From Korobacter sp963758505 (GTDB taxonomy: Bacteria; Acidobacteriota; Terriglobia; Terriglobales; Acidobacteriaceae), in contig CAVWVJ010000001.1 of assembly GCA_963758505.1 (NCBI GenBank), forward strand, positions 1,178,001-1,242,000: DNA of 64,000 nt, given 5' to 3'. Of this stretch, positions 46,056 to 54,644 are shown piece after piece. The position numbers and the translations under genes were made by a program. Each line of letters opens with the position of its first letter. The stretch's first letter is position 1. A model generated the notes under the pieces. The model saw nothing but the letters and a program-made list of their open reading frames with translations. It had not been told where the DNA came from and did no database searches.

Positions 46056-46892
46056 ATGCATCCACTGCAACCGGAAATTGAACGCCTCTACGGGTTGGGC
46101 GCGCAGGCTGCGCAGGAAAGGGGTGCCCGCGAAACGTTTGAGCGCTTGCGCGAGGCTCTATCGTGTGGCCAGGTGCGCGCGGCGGAAAAGCGCGATGGGC
46201 GCTGGATGGCAAACGCCTGGGTGAAGCAGGGAATCCTGCTCGGCTTTCGCCTTGGGGAGCTGGCGACCATGGAATCATGCGGTTCGTTTTCCTTTATCGA
46301 CAAGGACACCTACCCGGTTCGCCATTTCACGCCCGAGGAGCGTGTGCGCGTGGTACCCGGCGGATCCACCGTGCGCGCAGGAGCTTACCTGGCGCCGACC
46401 GTAGTGTGCATGCCGCCGATGTACGTGAATGTGGGCGCTTACGTCGATGAAGGGACGATGATCGACTCCCACGCGCTGGTGGGATCCTGCGCACAGGTCG
46501 GCAAACGCGTCCACTTGAGCGCCGCCGCACAGATCGGCGGAGTGCTGGAACCGATCAACGCAACCCCGGTGGTGATCGAAGACGACGTGCTGGTGGGCGG
46601 CAACTGCGGCGTGTACGAGGGAACGATCGTGCATGAGCGCGCCGTGCTGGGCGCGGGCACCATTCTCACCCGCTCCACACCCCTGTTCGACACGGTGCAC
46701 GACCAGATCTATCGCTCCTCCGGCGATCAACCTCTCGAAGTACCGGCCGGAGCGGTGGTTGTTCCGGGATCGCGTGCCATCACGCGAGGGAAGGCGCAGG
46801 AGTGGGGGCTCTCGCTGTATGCTCCGGTGATCGTGAAATACCGAGACGAGAAAACGGATAAAGGCGTGGAGCTGGAAGACCTGTTGCGCTAG
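46056..46892 (+). CDS. dapD: 2,3,4,5-tetrahydropyridine-2,6-dicarboxylate N-succinyltransferase
   Basis: A 278-residue left-handed beta-helix enzyme of the succinylase branch of lysine and diaminopimelate synthesis. Motifs: WMANAWVKQGILLGFRL, VVPGGSTVRAGAYLAPTVVCMPPMYVNVGAYVDEGTMIDSHALVGSCAQVG, and GGNCGVYEGTIV. ATG at 46056 lies at the predicted transcription start. Followed after 12 bases by a dicarboxylate symporter gene on the same strand; succinate or aspartate supply could link them, but that is inference. Confidence 0.94.
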   Translation: MHPLQPEIERLYGLGAQAAQERGARETFERLREALSCGQVRAAEKRDGRWMANAWVKQGILLGFRLGELATMESCGSFSFIDKDTYPVRHFTPEERVRVVPGGSTVRAGAYLAPTVVCMPPMYVNVGAYVDEGTMIDSHALVGSCAQVGKRVHLSAAAQIGGVLEPINATPVVIEDDVLVGGNCGVYEGTIVHERAVLGAGTILTRSTPLFDTVHDQIYRSSGDQPLEVPAGAVVVPGSRAITRGKAQEWGLSLYAPVIVKYRDEKTDKGVELEDLLR

Positions 46893-46904
46893 CGATCGCA
46901 GAGC

Positions 46905-48296
46905 ATGAAGCACAAGACCCTTTACATCGCGCTGATAACCTTTACCCTCGCAGCCGCCCTCACGGTCGCCGATCGTTTCCTTTCCCTGTCGCCCGTGGTG
47001 TTGGAGATCGCGCGCTGGATCATGGTCGCCGCGCTGCTGGTCCACGGTGCAGTGAAGCGTTCTCTTACTACCTGGATCTTCGTGGCGATGATCGTTGGCG
47101 CGGTAGCGGGACATGATTTTCCGCAGCTCGCGGACGACCGCCACCTGAATGTGCGTGTACTCGCCCTGATTTTCCTGCGGCTGATCAAGACTGTGATTGC
47201 GCCCTTGATCTTCGCCACGCTGGTGGTCGGCATCGCAGGCCACAGCGACCTGAAGAGCGTTGGGCGCATGGGCGTGAAGTCAATTGTGTTCTTCGAGGTC
47301 CTGACCACGCTCGCGCTGGTGATCGGGCTCTTCGCGGTGAATCTCAGCAAAGCCGGAGTCGGCGCGCAGATTCCGATCACCACCACCGCAGCCGATCTGG
47401 CAACGCAAAAACTCACAGCGTCTGACACCATCCTGCACGTTTTTCCTGAGAACATCGCGAAGTCCATCGCGGACGGCCAGGTGCTGCAGGTGGTGGTCTT
47501 CAGCGTAATCTTTGCCATCGGCCTGGCGCGCGTGCGCGAGGAGCGGCGACGGCCCATGCTGGCCTTCTGCGAGTCGCTCGCCGAGGTGATGTTCAAGTTC
47601 ACCGATATCGTGATGCTCTTTGCGCCCATCGGCGTCGGCGCGGCGATTGCTTATACCGTGGGCCACACTGGGCTCGGGGTGCTGGTGAACCTGGCAAAGC
47701 TGATCCTTGCGCTTTACGTGGCGCTGATCGTTTTCCTTGTAGCCGTTCTGCTGCCGATTCTCCTGTTGCTGCGGGTGCCGCTGAAGGCTTTCCTGAAGGC
47801 GATCGCGGAGCCTGCAACCATCGCCTTTGGCACGGCGAGTTCGGAAGCGGCGCTGCCCAGCGCCATGGAATGCATGGAGGCCTTCGGGGTGCCGCGCAAG
47901 GTGGTCGCCTTCGTCATGCCTACCGGCTACAGCTTCAACCTCACCGGCAGCACGCTCTATCTTTCCCTGGCGGCGATCTTCGTGGCGCAGGCGAGCGGCA
48001 TTCATCTCTCCCTCGGCCGGCAGTTGATGCTCATGCTCACCCTGATGCTCACCAGCAAAGGGGTGGCCGGAGTCTCGCGCGCCGCCATGGTCATCCTGCT
48101 CGCAACCGTCGGCTCCTTTGGATTACCGATAGAACCGGTGTTCGTCCTGCTCGGCATCGATCAGTTGATGGATATGGGGAGAACGTCGGTGAACGTAATC
48201 GGCAACTGTCTCGCGACGGTGGTGGTTGCGAAGTGGGAAGGCGAGTATTCCGCGATCAGAGCTCCATCCTCCGCAGTCAGCAGAAACTCTGCGTGA
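46905..48296 (+). CDS. Dicarboxylate/amino acid:cation symporter (DAACS family)
   Basis: A 463-residue protein with eight helices and two re-entrant loops. Family motifs: IAFGTASSEAALPSAMECME (first hairpin, serine-rich), MPTGYSFNLTGSTLYLSLAAIF (NMDGT-like helix 7), LTSKGVAGVSRAAMVIL (second hairpin), MDMGRTSVNVIGNCLATVVVAKWEGEY (helix 8). It takes up C4-dicarboxylates or glutamate/aspartate with protons or sodium. Probably co-transcribed with dapD. Confidence 0.93.
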   Translation: MKHKTLYIALITFTLAAALTVADRFLSLSPVVLEIARWIMVAALLVHGAVKRSLTTWIFVAMIVGAVAGHDFPQLADDRHLNVRVLALIFLRLIKTVIAPLIFATLVVGIAGHSDLKSVGRMGVKSIVFFEVLTTLALVIGLFAVNLSKAGVGAQIPITTTAADLATQKLTASDTILHVFPENIAKSIADGQVLQVVVFSVIFAIGLARVREERRRPMLAFCESLAEVMFKFTDIVMLFAPIGVGAAIAYTVGHTGLGVLVNLAKLILALYVALIVFLVAVLLPILLLLRVPLKAFLKAIAEPATIAFGTASSEAALPSAMECMEAFGVPRKVVAFVMPTGYSFNLTGSTLYLSLAAIFVAQASGIHLSLGRQLMLMLTLMLTSKGVAGVSRAAMVILLATVGSFGLPIEPVFVLLGIDQLMDMGRTSVNVIGNCLATVVVAKWEGEYSAIRAPSSAVSRNSA

Positions 48297-48346
48297 TGGC
48301 GGCCGGTTGACCCGATGGCGCACGGCTGATAGCGGATAGGGTTCGC

Positions 48347-49051
48347 TTACAGCGCCGTAGAAGGCGGCAACAGAATCGGGGGCATTTCCTGTTTATCCTG
48401 CAGGCGCATGGCCTCGCGCCGTTGCAGGTGCTTTTCGCGGAAGTGCTGGGAAGCGCGTTGTCCCCAGGCGCGCACGAAGTAGTAATTCAGGCCGCCGCCA
48501 ATCACAGAACTTGCCAGCGGAATGATGCGCGCGCTCCACTTCTCTACCACTTCGACGCTCGCGCTAGCCGCGATCCGCTGGATGACCTTCGGGATGAAGC
48601 GCTGCACCACTTCGCGCTCGACGAGTTCCCGGCTGATGTCCACGCCGGCGGCGCTGGCGGCAGCGATCCAGAGCTCGGCCATTTCATCGTCGGAATTGAA
48701 TTCGAAGCCGTAAATCAAGCTCAACTTCTGGATCATGCGCATGGTGATGGCCGCCAGGATGCTCAGATCCGGCACCACGGTGAGAAAGCCGCCAAGTCCG
48801 AAACCCGCTCCCTCGGCGGCAGCCAGCTTCATGTGTGCTCGCAGCGTGTCGTTGGCCACATCGTCGAGCTGTTCGATGGGAACGGAATACAGGCCGCGAT
48901 AACTGACCACTGGCAGATTATGCGCCGAGCGCAAGTGGGTCAGGTAGTCGGCCGGGTTCACCGCAAAGGTGGAATAGGCGCGCGTCAGCCCCTTCTGCAG
49001 GCCGCTCTGGATGCGGCGGACCAGCCAGCCTTTTTTCCCCGTGTCTGCCAT
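48347..49051 (-). CDS. EcsC family protein
   Basis: A 234-residue protein. The core resembles EcsC: GFGLGGFLTVVPDLSILAAITMRMIQKLSLIYGFEF (about 82-117) and VEKWSARIIPLASSVIGGGLNYYFVRAWGQRA. These proteins have one or two hydrophobic helices and are of unclear role; in Bacillus, EcsC is linked to the Ecs ABC transporter. Divergent from rnj. Confidence 0.75.
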   Translation of the reverse strand: MADTGKKGWLVRRIQSGLQKGLTRAYSTFAVNPADYLTHLRSAHNLPVVSYRGLYSVPIEQLDDVANDTLRAHMKLAAAEGAGFGLGGFLTVVPDLSILAAITMRMIQKLSLIYGFEFNSDDEMAELWIAAASAAGVDISRELVEREVVQRFIPKVIQRIAASASVEVVEKWSARIIPLASSVIGGGLNYYFVRAWGQRASQHFREKHLQRREAMRLQDKQEMPPILLPPSTAL

Positions 49052-49141
49052 GTTCGATTTAAGTATAGGCGTGCTCTTGCTTAGATTGCAGTGCGCGCCG
49101 TCACGATGCTTCGCACGCTTGTGCTAGCATCATTTCTTCTT

Positions 49142-50809
49142 ATGGCCTCTGGAAAACTTCAGGTTATCCCGTTAGGTGGTCTCGGCGAATTCGGCATGAA
49201 TTGCATGGCGGTACGCTATGGCGACGACATCATCGTCATCGATGCCGGCATGATGTTTCCAGAGGCTGAGCTGCTCGGCGTCGATATCGTAGTGCCCGAT
49301 ATTACCTATCTCCTCGAAAACCGCGATAAGGTGCGAGCCATTATCCTGACCCACGGCCATGAGGACCATATCGGGGCTCTGCCGTGGATCTTAAACGAGC
49401 TGAATGTGCCGATTTACGGCACCGAGTTCACCCTCGCCTACGTGGAAGGCAAACTTGAAGAGCACGGGTTGCTCGACGATGCCGAGTTGAACGAGATCCG
49501 CCCGGGCAGCCGCTTCAAGGTCGGCATCTTCACCATCCACGCCATGCAGGTCACGCACTCGCTGGTCGATTGCGTTGCCCTTGCGGTGCATACGCCGGTG
49601 GGCATCATTATTCATACCGGCGATTTCAAGGTCGATCCCACGCCCACCGACAACCGGCTCTTCGACCTGCACGCCTTTGCGGAATACGGCAAAGAGAACG
49701 TGCTCGCGCTCTTCCAGGACTCGACCAACGTCGAACGGCGCGGGTACACGCCGAGCGAAAGGGCCGTCCGTGCACGCTTTGCCGAGATCTTCCACCGCGC
49801 TCCCCGGCGCTTGTTTCTCTCCTGTTTTTCCTCGTCGATTCACCGCATCAACCTCGCCATCGAAGCGGCGTACAACAATGGACGAAAGGTTGCGCTCGTC
49901 GGGCGCTCGATGAACGAGTCGGTAGAGATCGCCCAGGACCTTGGTTACATCGACATGCCGGAGGGCGCGTTCATCACCCCTGGCCAGATTCGCGATCACG
50001 CACCGGAAAAGGTTTGCGTGCTCATCAGTGGCACCCAGGGCGAGCCCATGTCAGCACTCTCGCGGGCCGCGGTGGACAATCACAAGCATGCGAAAATCGA
50101 GCCCAACGACACGGTCGTGCTCTCCTCGCGAATCATTCCCGGCAATGAGAAGTCTATCTATCGCGTGATCGATCACCTCTTCCGTCGCAATGCGCACGTG
50201 ATTTACGACGACGGTTCCACGCCTCCGGTTCACGTGAGCGGACACGCCAGCCAGGAAGAGCTGCGCTTGATCATCAACCTGGTGCGGCCACGGTACTTCA
50301 TCCCGATTCACGGCGAGTACCGGCAACTCAAGCTGCACGCCGAACTGGCGCAGGCCATGCGTGGCGCCGTGGGCCAGGTGCTGATGCTGGAGAGCGGCGA
50401 CGTGCTGGAATTCGACGAACTCGGCGCGCGCAAGGCAGGCAAGGTCAACGTCGGGCGCGTCTGCATCGATTCCGGATCGATGGGCGAAGTCGTGGAAGAC
50501 CTGGTCATTCGCGATCGCCGGCATTTGAGCGAAGACGGTTTCGTGCTGCCTATCATCGCCATCAACAAGCTCACCGGGAAAGTGGAGTCTGTGCCGGAGA
50601 TTGTGATGCGCGGCTTTGCTCCGGGCGGGGAGGGTGAATTTGTGGAACGGGCGCGCGAAACCATCCTGCAAACCCTGGCTGCTTCCAGTCCTGAGGAAAT
50701 TGCCGACTACGGCGTGATCAAGGAAAAAGTTCGGCAGGATCTGAAGCGGTTCATCGCCAAGAGTACGCAGCGGCGCCCGCTGATTATGCCGGTAATCCTG
50801 GAGATCTGA
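49142..50809 (+). CDS. rnj: Ribonuclease J
   Basis: I take ATG at 49142 (MASGKLQVIPLGGLGEFGMN), giving 555 residues, the usual length; the open frame starts 17 codons earlier. Metallo-beta-lactamase motifs: ILTHGHEDHIGALPW, VTHSLVDC, HTGDFK; beta-CASP motifs: QDSTNVERRGYT, VHVSGHASQEEL, FIPIHGEYRQLK; and a C-terminal domain (PVILEI end). It acts as 5' exonuclease and endonuclease in mRNA decay and rRNA maturation. Followed by a PH-domain gene after 9 bases. Confidence 0.95.
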   Translation: MASGKLQVIPLGGLGEFGMNCMAVRYGDDIIVIDAGMMFPEAELLGVDIVVPDITYLLENRDKVRAIILTHGHEDHIGALPWILNELNVPIYGTEFTLAYVEGKLEEHGLLDDAELNEIRPGSRFKVGIFTIHAMQVTHSLVDCVALAVHTPVGIIIHTGDFKVDPTPTDNRLFDLHAFAEYGKENVLALFQDSTNVERRGYTPSERAVRARFAEIFHRAPRRLFLSCFSSSIHRINLAIEAAYNNGRKVALVGRSMNESVEIAQDLGYIDMPEGAFITPGQIRDHAPEKVCVLISGTQGEPMSALSRAAVDNHKHAKIEPNDTVVLSSRIIPGNEKSIYRVIDHLFRRNAHVIYDDGSTPPVHVSGHASQEELRLIINLVRPRYFIPIHGEYRQLKLHAELAQAMRGAVGQVLMLESGDVLEFDELGARKAGKVNVGRVCIDSGSMGEVVEDLVIRDRRHLSEDGFVLPIIAINKLTGKVESVPEIVMRGFAPGGEGEFVERARETILQTLAASSPEEIADYGVIKEKVRQDLKRFIAKSTQRRPLIMPVILEI

Positions 50810-50818
50810 GGAGCGGCC

Positions 50819-51358
50819 ATGAGCTACATCGATAAGAACCTGATTCCCGGCGAGCAGGTGATGTACCGTACCCGCCTGCATTGGATCGTCGTGTTCTGGC
50901 ATGTATTCTTCGCCGTGATCTTCGCGCTTGGCGGAGCTTATCTGCTCAGCGGCATGCCCGGTGTCACGACCGGACTCCAGGACGATCAGATGCGTTATGC
51001 GCGGATGGGCGGCGCTGTGCTCCTGGTGCTCGCGCTCATTTCGATCATCATCTCGTTTGTGCGCCGGAACTCGGTGGAGATGGCGGTGACCAACAAGCGC
51101 GTGACCGTGAAGGTCGGATTGATGAGCCGCGCCACCGAAGAGATGATGCTCTCGCGCATTGAGAGCATCATGGTGCACCAGGGATTGATGGGCCGCATGC
51201 TCAATTACGGAACCATCACGCTCCGCGGAGTCGGGGGCACGCCCGACCCGTTCCCGAATATCGGGCATCCCCTGGAATTTCGCCGGCAGGTGCAGCAGCA
51301 ATTAGACGGCTTGCAGTCGCCCCAGCCGCCGCAGAGCGCTCCGCGCCCGCTGGCGTAG
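50819..51358 (+). CDS. Bacterial PH (DUF304) domain membrane protein
   Basis: A 179-residue protein: two membrane helices (WIVVFWHVFFAVIFALGGAYLL; MGGAVLLVLALISIIISFV) and a bPH2 domain (VEMAVTNKRVTVKVGLMSRATEEMMLSRIESIMVHQGLMGRMLNYGTITLRG). Start has GAGGAG ahead. C-terminal 20 residues are Pro/Gln rich. Second gene of an rnj transcript; role unknown. Confidence 0.88.
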   Translation: MSYIDKNLIPGEQVMYRTRLHWIVVFWHVFFAVIFALGGAYLLSGMPGVTTGLQDDQMRYARMGGAVLLVLALISIIISFVRRNSVEMAVTNKRVTVKVGLMSRATEEMMLSRIESIMVHQGLMGRMLNYGTITLRGVGGTPDPFPNIGHPLEFRRQVQQQLDGLQSPQPPQSAPRPLA

Positions 51359-51412
51359 TCTCCAATCTTGCAATAGGCCGGAAGAAGTCGCCGCGATACT
51401 ATCGTTGCGGCC

Positions 51413-52645
51413 ATGCCCGCGCCAAATCTCACCGGCACCGACCAGGGATCGTCTCCACGGCGCAAAGCGCGATGGATGGTAATCTCCGTGGTCTTTGCAA
51501 CCCTGATCGCGCTGGGCTGGAATCCGCTGTCGGCGCATCTGCGGGCGCTCTCGGTTCTTCTGCGTATTGAATCTGCCCAGGCTCACGGCTTTCTTGCGAA
51601 CCGTGGCATGCATCCGATCAAGATCCAAGACTCCGACTTCGAAGTGGGAGCTCGCAAGCTTTCGACCCGTTTGTATCTGCCGAAAGACATCCAGTACGCT
51701 CCCGCGATTGTCATCGTGCATGGCGTGCATCATCTCGGTTACAACGAGCCGCGCTTGGTGCGCTTTGCCAAGGCGATGGCGGCTGCCGGGCTGATCGTCT
51801 CCACACCGGAGCTGCCGGAGATCGCGGAATACGAGATCAAGCCCGTCTCTATCGACGAGATTGCCGCTGCCGCCGACGATCTGTCGCAACGTCTGCATAC
51901 CGCATGCGTCGGAGTGCTGGGCCTGAGTTTTTCGGGAGGACTGGCACTCGAGGCCGCGAGCGATCCCGTAACCTCGCAACACATCTGTTACGTGGTGGCC
52001 GTTGGGGCGCACGACGACCTGGCGCGGGTGATGAAGTTTTATGCTACCGATGAGGCCGAGTATCCCGATGGCACGACACGGCCGATGAAGTCGCATGAAT
52101 ATGGCGCATTGATCGCAATCTACGACCATCCCGAGGATTATTTCTCGCCAGACGACGTCCCGAAGGCCGAGGAAGCGATTCGCGCCCAGTTATTCGAACA
52201 ACTTCCAAAAGCGAAGCAAATCGCCAACCAAATGTCGCCTGCGGGGAAGGCCACCATGCAGATGCTGTTCTCCTCCGACCATTCCGCAGCCAAGAAGATG
52301 CTCCTGGCAAACCTCGAAAAACATCGAGCTGAGATGGAGGCGGTTTCTCCCGCGTCTCAGGTCTATCGCATTCACGTCCCCGTGATGTTGCTGCATGGGG
52401 CTGGCGATAACGTGATCCCGCCCTCGGAGACCATGTGGCTGGCGAAAGACATCCCGCGACAGGACCTCCGCGCCGTGCTGATCAGCCCGGCGATCAGCCA
52501 TGTGGAAGTGGACAAAGGCGCAACTTTCATGGACAAGCTCAGGCTGGTGCACTTCATTGAGCAGATGCTGGCGGAGGCCCGAACCGCCCCCTATAACTCG
52601 GTCGAATTGCCGCGCCTCGGCGGGGCGGCAACCCTGGTGCACTGA
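51413..52645 (+). CDS. Alpha/beta hydrolase with N-terminal membrane anchor
   Basis: A 410-residue protein. One N-terminal helix (WMVISVVFATLIALGW). Hydrolase marks: IVIVHGVHHLGYN (oxyanion loop), nucleophile Ser in LGLSFSGGLAL, acid in HGAGDNVIPPSE, and base His in ISHVEV. A long helical insertion (about 215-310) forms a lid. The substrate is unknown; dienelactone hydrolase-like peptidases and lipases share this plan. Confidence 0.78.
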   Translation: MPAPNLTGTDQGSSPRRKARWMVISVVFATLIALGWNPLSAHLRALSVLLRIESAQAHGFLANRGMHPIKIQDSDFEVGARKLSTRLYLPKDIQYAPAIVIVHGVHHLGYNEPRLVRFAKAMAAAGLIVSTPELPEIAEYEIKPVSIDEIAAAADDLSQRLHTACVGVLGLSFSGGLALEAASDPVTSQHICYVVAVGAHDDLARVMKFYATDEAEYPDGTTRPMKSHEYGALIAIYDHPEDYFSPDDVPKAEEAIRAQLFEQLPKAKQIANQMSPAGKATMQMLFSSDHSAAKKMLLANLEKHRAEMEAVSPASQVYRIHVPVMLLHGAGDNVIPPSETMWLAKDIPRQDLRAVLISPAISHVEVDKGATFMDKLRLVHFIEQMLAEARTAPYNSVELPRLGGAATLVH

Positions 52646-52664
52646 ACCGTCGGGCCCGCCCGCC

Positions 52665-52693
52665 TTGCATTCGTCCGGGGCGCTTGCTACATT
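52665..52693 (+). promoter_or_regulatory. Promoter of the cys leader-cysK-cysE operon
   Basis: TTGCAT (52665-52670), exactly 17 bases, TACATT (52688-52693). Transcription is expected at about 52699-52700, on the GTG of the leader peptide. Confidence 0.6.
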
Positions 52694-52694
52694 G

Positions 52695-52710
52695 AGGGCG
52701 TGAACGCCCT
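52695..52710. promoter_or_regulatory. 16-base palindrome across the transcription start
   Basis: AGGGCGTGAACGCCCT, arms of 7 with a 2-base centre, directly after the -10 and covering the presumed start point. Placed like an operator for a repressor; in RNA the loop would be too small for a strong hairpin. Which protein binds is unknown. Confidence 0.45.
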
Positions 52711-52738
52711 GTTCCACGCCTGCGGTTGTTGTTGTTGA
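52700..52738 (+). CDS. Cysteine-rich leader peptide upstream of cysK (MNALFHACGCCC)
   Basis: A 12-codon frame starting at GTG 52700 and ending TGA 52736-52738. Its last five codons are Cys-Gly-Cys-Cys-Cys. It starts where the promoter predicts transcription to begin, so the mRNA would be leaderless; GAGGG 1 base ahead is too close to act as a ribosome site. It lies 110 bases ahead of cysK. Ribosome stalling at these codons when Cys-tRNA is scarce would cover the first arm of a hairpin (52716-52722/52741-52747) that encloses them. Leaderless Cys-rich leader peptides controlling sulfur genes are known from mycobacteria; I know of none in this phylum. Confidence 0.7.
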   Translation: MNALFHACGCCC

Positions 52739-52776
52739 CCCAGGCGTAAGGTGTGCCTGCGGCCCTCAAGCGCAGG
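52716..52776 (+). promoter_or_regulatory. Attenuator-like alternative RNA structures
   Basis: Four segments: 1 acgcctg (52716-52722), 2 caggcgt (52741-52747), 3 gcctgcg (52755-52761), 4 cgcagg (52771-52776). 1:2 pair over 7 bases with the Cys codons in the loop; 3:4 pair over 6 bases with a 9-base loop; 2:3 pair over 5 bases (caggc/gcctg). So 1:2 with 3:4 excludes 2:3. The 3:4 hairpin has no T-run after it, so it may block elongation with Rho or act on translation rather than end transcription by itself. Confidence 0.55.
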
Positions 52777-52847
52777 ACGAAGTTCCCCTGGAAAAATTCA
52801 AAGATTCGCAGCACGGTTTTTCGGCATCGTGTAGCAAGGAGACTTTC

Positions 52848-53819
52848 ATGAAAATCGCAAATGATGTCACGGAGCTCATCGGCCGGACTCCTCTGGTGTA
52901 CCTCCACAAAGTGGCCGACGGCAGCAAAGCTGTCATTGCAGCCAAGCTTGAGGGCTTCAATCCGTGCGCCAGCGTGAAGGACCGCATTGGCGTAAGCATG
53001 ATCGAAGAGGCTGAAAAAGCGGGGAAGATCCAGCCCGGCAGGACCGTCCTGATTGAACCCACCAGCGGCAACACCGGCATCGGCCTGGCCTTCGTTGCCG
53101 CGGTGAAAGGCTATCGGCTCATCATTACCATGCCCGATACCATGAGCCAGGAGCGCCGTGTACTCTTGCGGGCCTTCGGCGCCGAACTCGTCCTGACGCC
53201 CGGCGCGAAAGGCATGAAGGGCGCGATCGCCAAGGCGGAAGAAATCGCCAAAGAAACGCCCGGTGCCTTCATTCCGCAGCAATTCCGCAACCCTGCGAAC
53301 CCGAAGATCCACTTCGAGACCACCGGCCCTGAGATCTGGAACGATACCGACGGCAAGGTCGATATCCTGATTTCCGGCGTGGGCACGGGCGGCACCATTA
53401 CTGGCGTCTCCGAGTACATCAAGCCGAAAAAGCCAGGCTTCAAGTCGATTGCGGTGGAGCCTGTAGAGAGTCCTGTCCTCTCGGGCGGCCAGCCTGGGCC
53501 GCACAAGATCCAGGGAATTGGAGCCGGTTTCGTTCCCGAGATCCTGCAAACCAAGTACATCGACGAAGTGGTACAGGTGTCGAGCGACGAAGCGATCACC
53601 ATGGCCCGCCGCCTGGCCAAAGAAGAAGGTCTGCTGGTTGGTATCTCGTCGGGCGCGGCCGTGGTTGCCGCGGTGAAGGTTGGCAGCCGAGCGGAGAACG
53701 CGGGCAAGCTGATCGTCGTCGTTCTGCCAAGCTATGGCGAGCGGTACTTGAGCAGCATCCTCTTCCAGAACCTGCGGGACGAAGTCGCCGCGCAGCAGGC
53801 AGTCGAGGTGACGGTCTAA
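52848..53819 (+). CDS. cysK: Cysteine synthase A (O-acetylserine sulfhydrylase)
   Basis: A 323-residue PLP enzyme joining O-acetylserine and sulfide into cysteine. PLP lysine Lys44 (NPCASVKDRIG), substrate loop TSGNTG (72-77), phosphate loop GVGTGGT (177-183), and GISSGAA with the Ser that contacts the pyridine nitrogen. AAGGAG lies 7 bases ahead. cysE follows after 5 bases. A Cys-rich leader peptide precedes it. O-phosphoserine-type enzymes differ in the loop around residue 220; this is the CysK type. Confidence 0.95.
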   Translation: MKIANDVTELIGRTPLVYLHKVADGSKAVIAAKLEGFNPCASVKDRIGVSMIEEAEKAGKIQPGRTVLIEPTSGNTGIGLAFVAAVKGYRLIITMPDTMSQERRVLLRAFGAELVLTPGAKGMKGAIAKAEEIAKETPGAFIPQQFRNPANPKIHFETTGPEIWNDTDGKVDILISGVGTGGTITGVSEYIKPKKPGFKSIAVEPVESPVLSGGQPGPHKIQGIGAGFVPEILQTKYIDEVVQVSSDEAITMARRLAKEEGLLVGISSGAAVVAAVKVGSRAENAGKLIVVVLPSYGERYLSSILFQNLRDEVAAQQAVEVTV

Positions 53820-53824
53820 ACTCA

Positions 53825-54601
53825 ATGGGCATTTTCGCGGGAGTTCGGGAAGACATCCAGGCAATCTTCGAGCGCGATCCGGCGGCAACGTCGACGCTCG
53901 GCGTGTTGCTCTGCTATCCCGGACTCCATGCCCGTATTCTTCACCGCGTGAACCACTGGCTCTGGGTGAAACGCTGGCGCCTGCTGGCGCGTTGGTTATC
54001 GCAGGTCGGACGCTTCTTTACCGGCATCGAGATTCACCCCGGCGCGGTGCTCGGAAGGCGCGTATTCATCGATCACGGCATGGGCGTGGTTATCGGCGAA
54101 ACGGCGTTCGTGGAAGACGACGTAACCCTCTACCAGGGCGTGACGCTGGGCGGCACCGGCAAGGAAAAAGGGAAGCGGCATCCGACGTTGCGCAAAGGCG
54201 TCTTCGTGGGAAACAACGCGAACATCCTGGGCAATATCACGGTCGGCGAGAATTCGCGCGTGGGCGCCGGTTCGGTCGTGCTGCGTGATGTTCCGCCGAA
54301 CTCCACCGTCGTCGGCGTTCCTGCCCACATCATCTACCAGGACGGCAAACGCGTCCTCATCACCGATCCAAAGGACGTGAACGATCCGCTCTCCGATGTG
54401 ATCATCGCGCTCGCCGGTGAGGTGCGTGAGATGAAGGAGCGGCTGGGTATGGCCGACCCCCTCCCCGTCCCGGGCGACCCTGGCGCCAGACATAGGCAGG
54501 CGGTTCAGAGCTTGGCCGAAGAAGACGGGGAACGCGATCGTTACCGGTTCACCCAGCAGCCCTTCGATCCCGAGTACACCGAAATCGCATCGGGCATCTA
54601 G
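53825..54601 (+). CDS. cysE: Serine O-acetyltransferase
   Basis: A 258-residue hexapeptide transferase that makes O-acetylserine for CysK. Short N-terminal helical region, then GIEIHPGAVLGRRVFIDHGMGVVIGETAFVEDDVTLYQGVTLGGTGKEKGKRHPTLRKG, with catalytic His of HPGA and DHG. The helix preceding is of the EpsC short type. After the core, about 60 residues form a charged tail; the final residues are ASGI. Many CysE proteins end in Ile, which docks in the active site of CysK; here the last residue is Ile, consistent with a cysteine synthase complex. Confidence 0.94.
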   Translation: MGIFAGVREDIQAIFERDPAATSTLGVLLCYPGLHARILHRVNHWLWVKRWRLLARWLSQVGRFFTGIEIHPGAVLGRRVFIDHGMGVVIGETAFVEDDVTLYQGVTLGGTGKEKGKRHPTLRKGVFVGNNANILGNITVGENSRVGAGSVVLRDVPPNSTVVGVPAHIIYQDGKRVLITDPKDVNDPLSDVIIALAGEVREMKERLGMADPLPVPGDPGARHRQAVQSLAEEDGERDRYRFTQQPFDPEYTEIASGI

Positions 54602-54644
54602 TCTTCCGGTTGTTGGTAGTCATTCATGCGCCTAAGATAATGGA

